Source: Paenibacillus aceris (GTDB lineage Bacteria > Bacillota > Bacilli > Paenibacillales > NBRC-103111). From it: DNA of 64,000 nucleotides. Each line of letters starts with the position of its first letter. The stretch's first letter is position 1. Positions 62,470 to 64,000 of this stretch are shown here, one piece after another. Position numbers and translations under genes: made by a program. The notes beneath the pieces were generated by a model that did no database searches, had not been told where the DNA came from, and saw nothing but the letters and a program-made list of their open reading frames with translations. The DNA lies in NCBI RefSeq assembly GCF_017874035.1, contig NZ_JAGGKV010000004.1:434001-498000 (forward strand), in the 5' to 3' direction.

Positions 62470-63411
62470 TCACCATAAACTTTCTTTTAGGAGCTTTCTG
62501 GAAACATAGTTTGCTCCTAATAAAAAAACAATGGAAACCAAACTGTTAAACAACCCAATAGCACTTGAAAATCCATAATCTTGGTCCAATATACCTTTAC
62601 GGTAAACATAGGTAGAAATAACATCGGCAACATCATAAGTGGCAGGGCTGTACATTAACAGAATTTTATCGAATCCGACGCTGATAATACCGCCAATGGA
62701 TAAAATAAACAAAGTAATGATGGTAGGGCGGATGCTGGGCAGGGTGATGTGAATAATCTGTTTAAACTTAGAACAGCCATCGATCTTGGCCGCATCATAC
62801 ATTTCTGTGTCAATCCCTACAATGGCCGCCAAGTAGAGGATGCTGGAATAGCCAACTCCATGCCAAATACCTGAGCCAACATACAAGCTTCTAAAGAAAC
62901 CGGACTCGTTAAAAAATTGGATCGGGGTAACACCGAAATTTGCTAACAAGTCATTTACAATACCAGTACTACCAAAAATGGATTTCATAATGCCCACAAT
63001 GACAACAACCGAAATAAAATAAGGTAAATACGTAGCGGTTTGAACAAATTTCTTAATTTTGGGATGTACCACTTCGTTAATCAACAAAGCCAGAATAATC
63101 GGTGCGGGAAAAGACCATAACAAGTTAACAAGGCCAAGAAAAAACGTGTTTTTAATAATTCTAAAAAAGTTTGGATCATTAAAAAAACGGATAAAGTTAT
63201 CAAATCCAATCCATTCAGAGCCACTGATCCCTAAAAACAAACTGTAATTTTGAAAAGCAGTTACGATACCGACCATGGGATAATAAGCAAACAAAGCAAT
63301 CATGATTAACCCTGGCAACGACATTAGCAAAATAAAGCGGTTACATTTCCAATCATAATTAAACTTAGAAACGATTGAAGTTTTAGATATTTTTTTGATA
63401 TTCGCCGACAA
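62470..63411 (-). CDS. CUT1 sugar ABC permease, LplB type
   Basis: 313 residues from TTG 63411 (reading MSANIKKISKTS), which has GAGGGGAG just upstream. The frame is open to 63522 but that part overlaps promoter and leader. LplB-type markers are LPGLIMIALFAYYPMVGIVTA, GSEWIGFDNFIRFF and EAA loop YDAAKIDGCSKFKQIIHITLP. First gene of the fourth transporter operon, controlled by the promoter at 63485-63548. Confidence 0.92.
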   Translation of the reverse strand: MSANIKKISKTSIVSKFNYDWKCNRFILLMSLPGLIMIALFAYYPMVGIVTAFQNYSLFLGISGSEWIGFDNFIRFFNDPNFFRIIKNTFFLGLVNLLWSFPAPIILALLINEVVHPKIKKFVQTATYLPYFISVVVIVGIMKSIFGSTGIVNDLLANFGVTPIQFFNESGFFRSLYVGSGIWHGVGYSSILYLAAIVGIDTEMYDAAKIDGCSKFKQIIHITLPSIRPTIITLFILSIGGIISVGFDKILLMYSPATYDVADVISTYVYRKGILDQDYGFSSAIGLFNSLVSIVFLLGANYVSRKLLKESLW

Positions 63412-63484
63412 GAGCTCCCCTCTTTTCCTTATTTTGTTTACGCGCAATTTCGAAACAGCTTTTCGGCAAGCAGCCGATATATAA

Positions 63485-63548
63485 ATTGTAATAAAGGAGT
63501 GGGAGATGTTTCTAGTTATCAAACCAACGAAAAGTGTACTATATCAAC
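63485..63548 (-). promoter_or_regulatory. Promoter with 20-bp-spaced GTTG repeats (copy 3)
   Basis: Minus strand: GTTGATATAGTACACTTTTC, then GTTGGTTTGATAAC 20 bp on; -10 TACAAT at 63490-63485, 38 nt from the second box. Near-identical to 57294-57357 over about 100 bp including leader. Confidence 0.7.
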
Positions 63549-63565
63549 GAACTTGTACCGCACAC

Positions 63566-63603
63566 GAAAAAAGCAGGAGTGTCACTAAGAACACCCCCTG
63601 CTT
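63566..63603 (-). terminator. Second terminator behind the GH35 gene
   Basis: AAGCAGGAGTGT (63571-63582) pairs with ACACCCCCTGCTT (63591-63603) with one bulge, then TTTTTTCG on the minus strand. Confidence 0.6.
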
Positions 63604-63643
63604 CTTAAGACCCTCAAAACAAGGCTACTTTATCACTGTAAAG

Positions 63644-63665
63644 GGTTGTGGTTTGCACCACAACC
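63644..63665. repeat. Perfect inverted repeat between the two GH35 terminators
   Basis: GGTTGTGGT (63644-63652) and ACCACAACC (63657-63665) around TTGC. No T run on the minus strand; role unclear. Confidence 0.4.
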
Positions 63666-63666
63666 G

Positions 63667-63707
63667 AAAAAAGGACAGACGAGTCATGATCGCTCGTACT
63701 GTCCTTT
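63667..63707 (-). terminator. Terminator behind the GH35 gene
   Basis: AAAGGACAG with CTGTCCTTT, extended by CGAG/CTCG inside, followed by TTTTTTCGG on the minus strand, 13 bp behind the stop codon. Confidence 0.7.
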
Positions 63708-63719
63708 CGGTTCGGCCGG

Positions 63720-64000
63720 TTATCCTAAATCCGGCTTGTCGGTCAACTCGATGACCGCATTTTCCGTATGATGCAATTCCAGAATGACGATTTCGTTCTT
63801 TCCTTCGCGAAGCAGAGGCGCCGGCAAGTATAAGGTCTTCTGAGGTCCTTGTTCCCAATAACGCCCCAGGTTGAAACCGTTGATCCAGACTACGCCCTTC
63901 GACCAGCCGTCCAATCGAACGAATGTATCGCCTAAAGAATCCGCCGTAAACTCGCCGCGGTAAAATGCCGGACGGTCTTGTCTTGGATTGCTCTCCGGGA
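63720..64000 (-). CDS. GH35 beta-galactosidase, C-terminal part
   Basis: The last about 93 residues of a glycosidase whose start lies beyond the window. The jelly-roll end with RPAFYRGEFTADSLGDTFVR, then GWSKGVVWINGFNLGRYWEQGPQKTLYLP, is the signature of the C-terminal galactose-binding-like domain of GH35 beta-galactosidases. The catalytic barrel is outside the window, so activity is inferred from the domain. It lies upstream of the fourth transporter operon on the same strand, separated by two terminators and a promoter. Confidence 0.85.
   Translation of the reverse strand, partial: PESNPRQDRPAFYRGEFTADSLGDTFVRLDGWSKGVVWINGFNLGRYWEQGPQKTLYLPAPLLREGKNEIVILELHHTENAVIELTDKPDLG

Noticed and set aside
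63412-63522. 37-codon extension of the LplB-type permease
   Set aside because: Covers the -10 box region, leader hairpin and ribosome site; homology begins near TTG 63411.

Overview
The window looks like chromosome from a spore-forming Firmicute of the Paenibacillus/Cohnella type. Evidence is two sets of GerA-family germinant receptor genes, a CwlJ cortex hydrolase, a YjcZ-family sporulation peptide, TTG/GTG starts behind strong GGAGG-type ribosome sites, and above all the repeated combination of LplB/YtcP-type sugar permeases, binding lipoproteins and YesM/YesN-type two-component systems next to glycosidases. No rRNA, tRNA, CRISPR array, origin or intact insertion sequence was seen.

Layout. 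1-1.8 kb: end of a ger receptor operon (+). 1.9-3.3 kb: cwlJ and a VOC-family gene (-). 3.6-6.0 kb: arsenic operon arsR-arsB-arsC (+) followed by a broken ArsI/CadI-like gene. 6.5-18.5 kb: galactoside operon (-): response regulator, sensor kinase, binding protein, two permeases, LacZ (GH2), alpha-galactosidase (GH36). 19-22.8 kb: gerB-gerA-gerC (-). 23.2-23.9 kb: XRE regulator plus a membrane protein under a perfect palindrome (+). 24.3-27 kb: secreted metallophosphoesterase with cohesin and dockerin (-). 27.3-30.4 kb: a decayed zone with a frameshifted HAD gene, a lipoprotein remnant with stop codons, a GbsR-type regulator broken by a deletion, an ORF with one amber codon, and intact small genes. 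30.5-31.6 kb: MarR regulator and pentapeptide-repeat protein sharing palindromic operators. 32-42 kb: second sugar system (kinase, regulator, binding protein, tyrosine-type phosphatase, NagZ-like GH3, two permeases). 42.5-43.1 kb: LysE exporter. 43.2-50.2 kb: third system (permeases, binding protein, regulator, kinase). 50.3-57.2 kb: oxidoreductase, GH43 and GH2 operon. 57.4-63.4 kb: fourth transporter operon with a GH95 fucosidase. 63.7 kb to the end: C-terminus of a GH35 beta-galactosidase.

How it works together. Four CUT1-type importers are present but no ATPase gene, so they probably borrow a shared MsmX-like ATPase. Large glycosidases without signal peptides suggest that oligosaccharides are imported and cut inside. 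The 43-64 kb enzymes (fucosidase, arabinosidase/xylosidase-type, two beta-galactosidase-type enzymes) fit a fucose- and galactose-decorated plant or mucosal glycan.

The least expected signals are regulatory. Two separate sets of three promoters carry spaced direct repeats (22-bp period in the 32-42 kb system, 20-bp period in the 50-64 kb system) at an almost fixed distance from the -10 box. They look like operators of the two YesN-type regulators and would define two small regulons. A family of short imperfect hairpin repeats also sits just behind several minus-strand genes.
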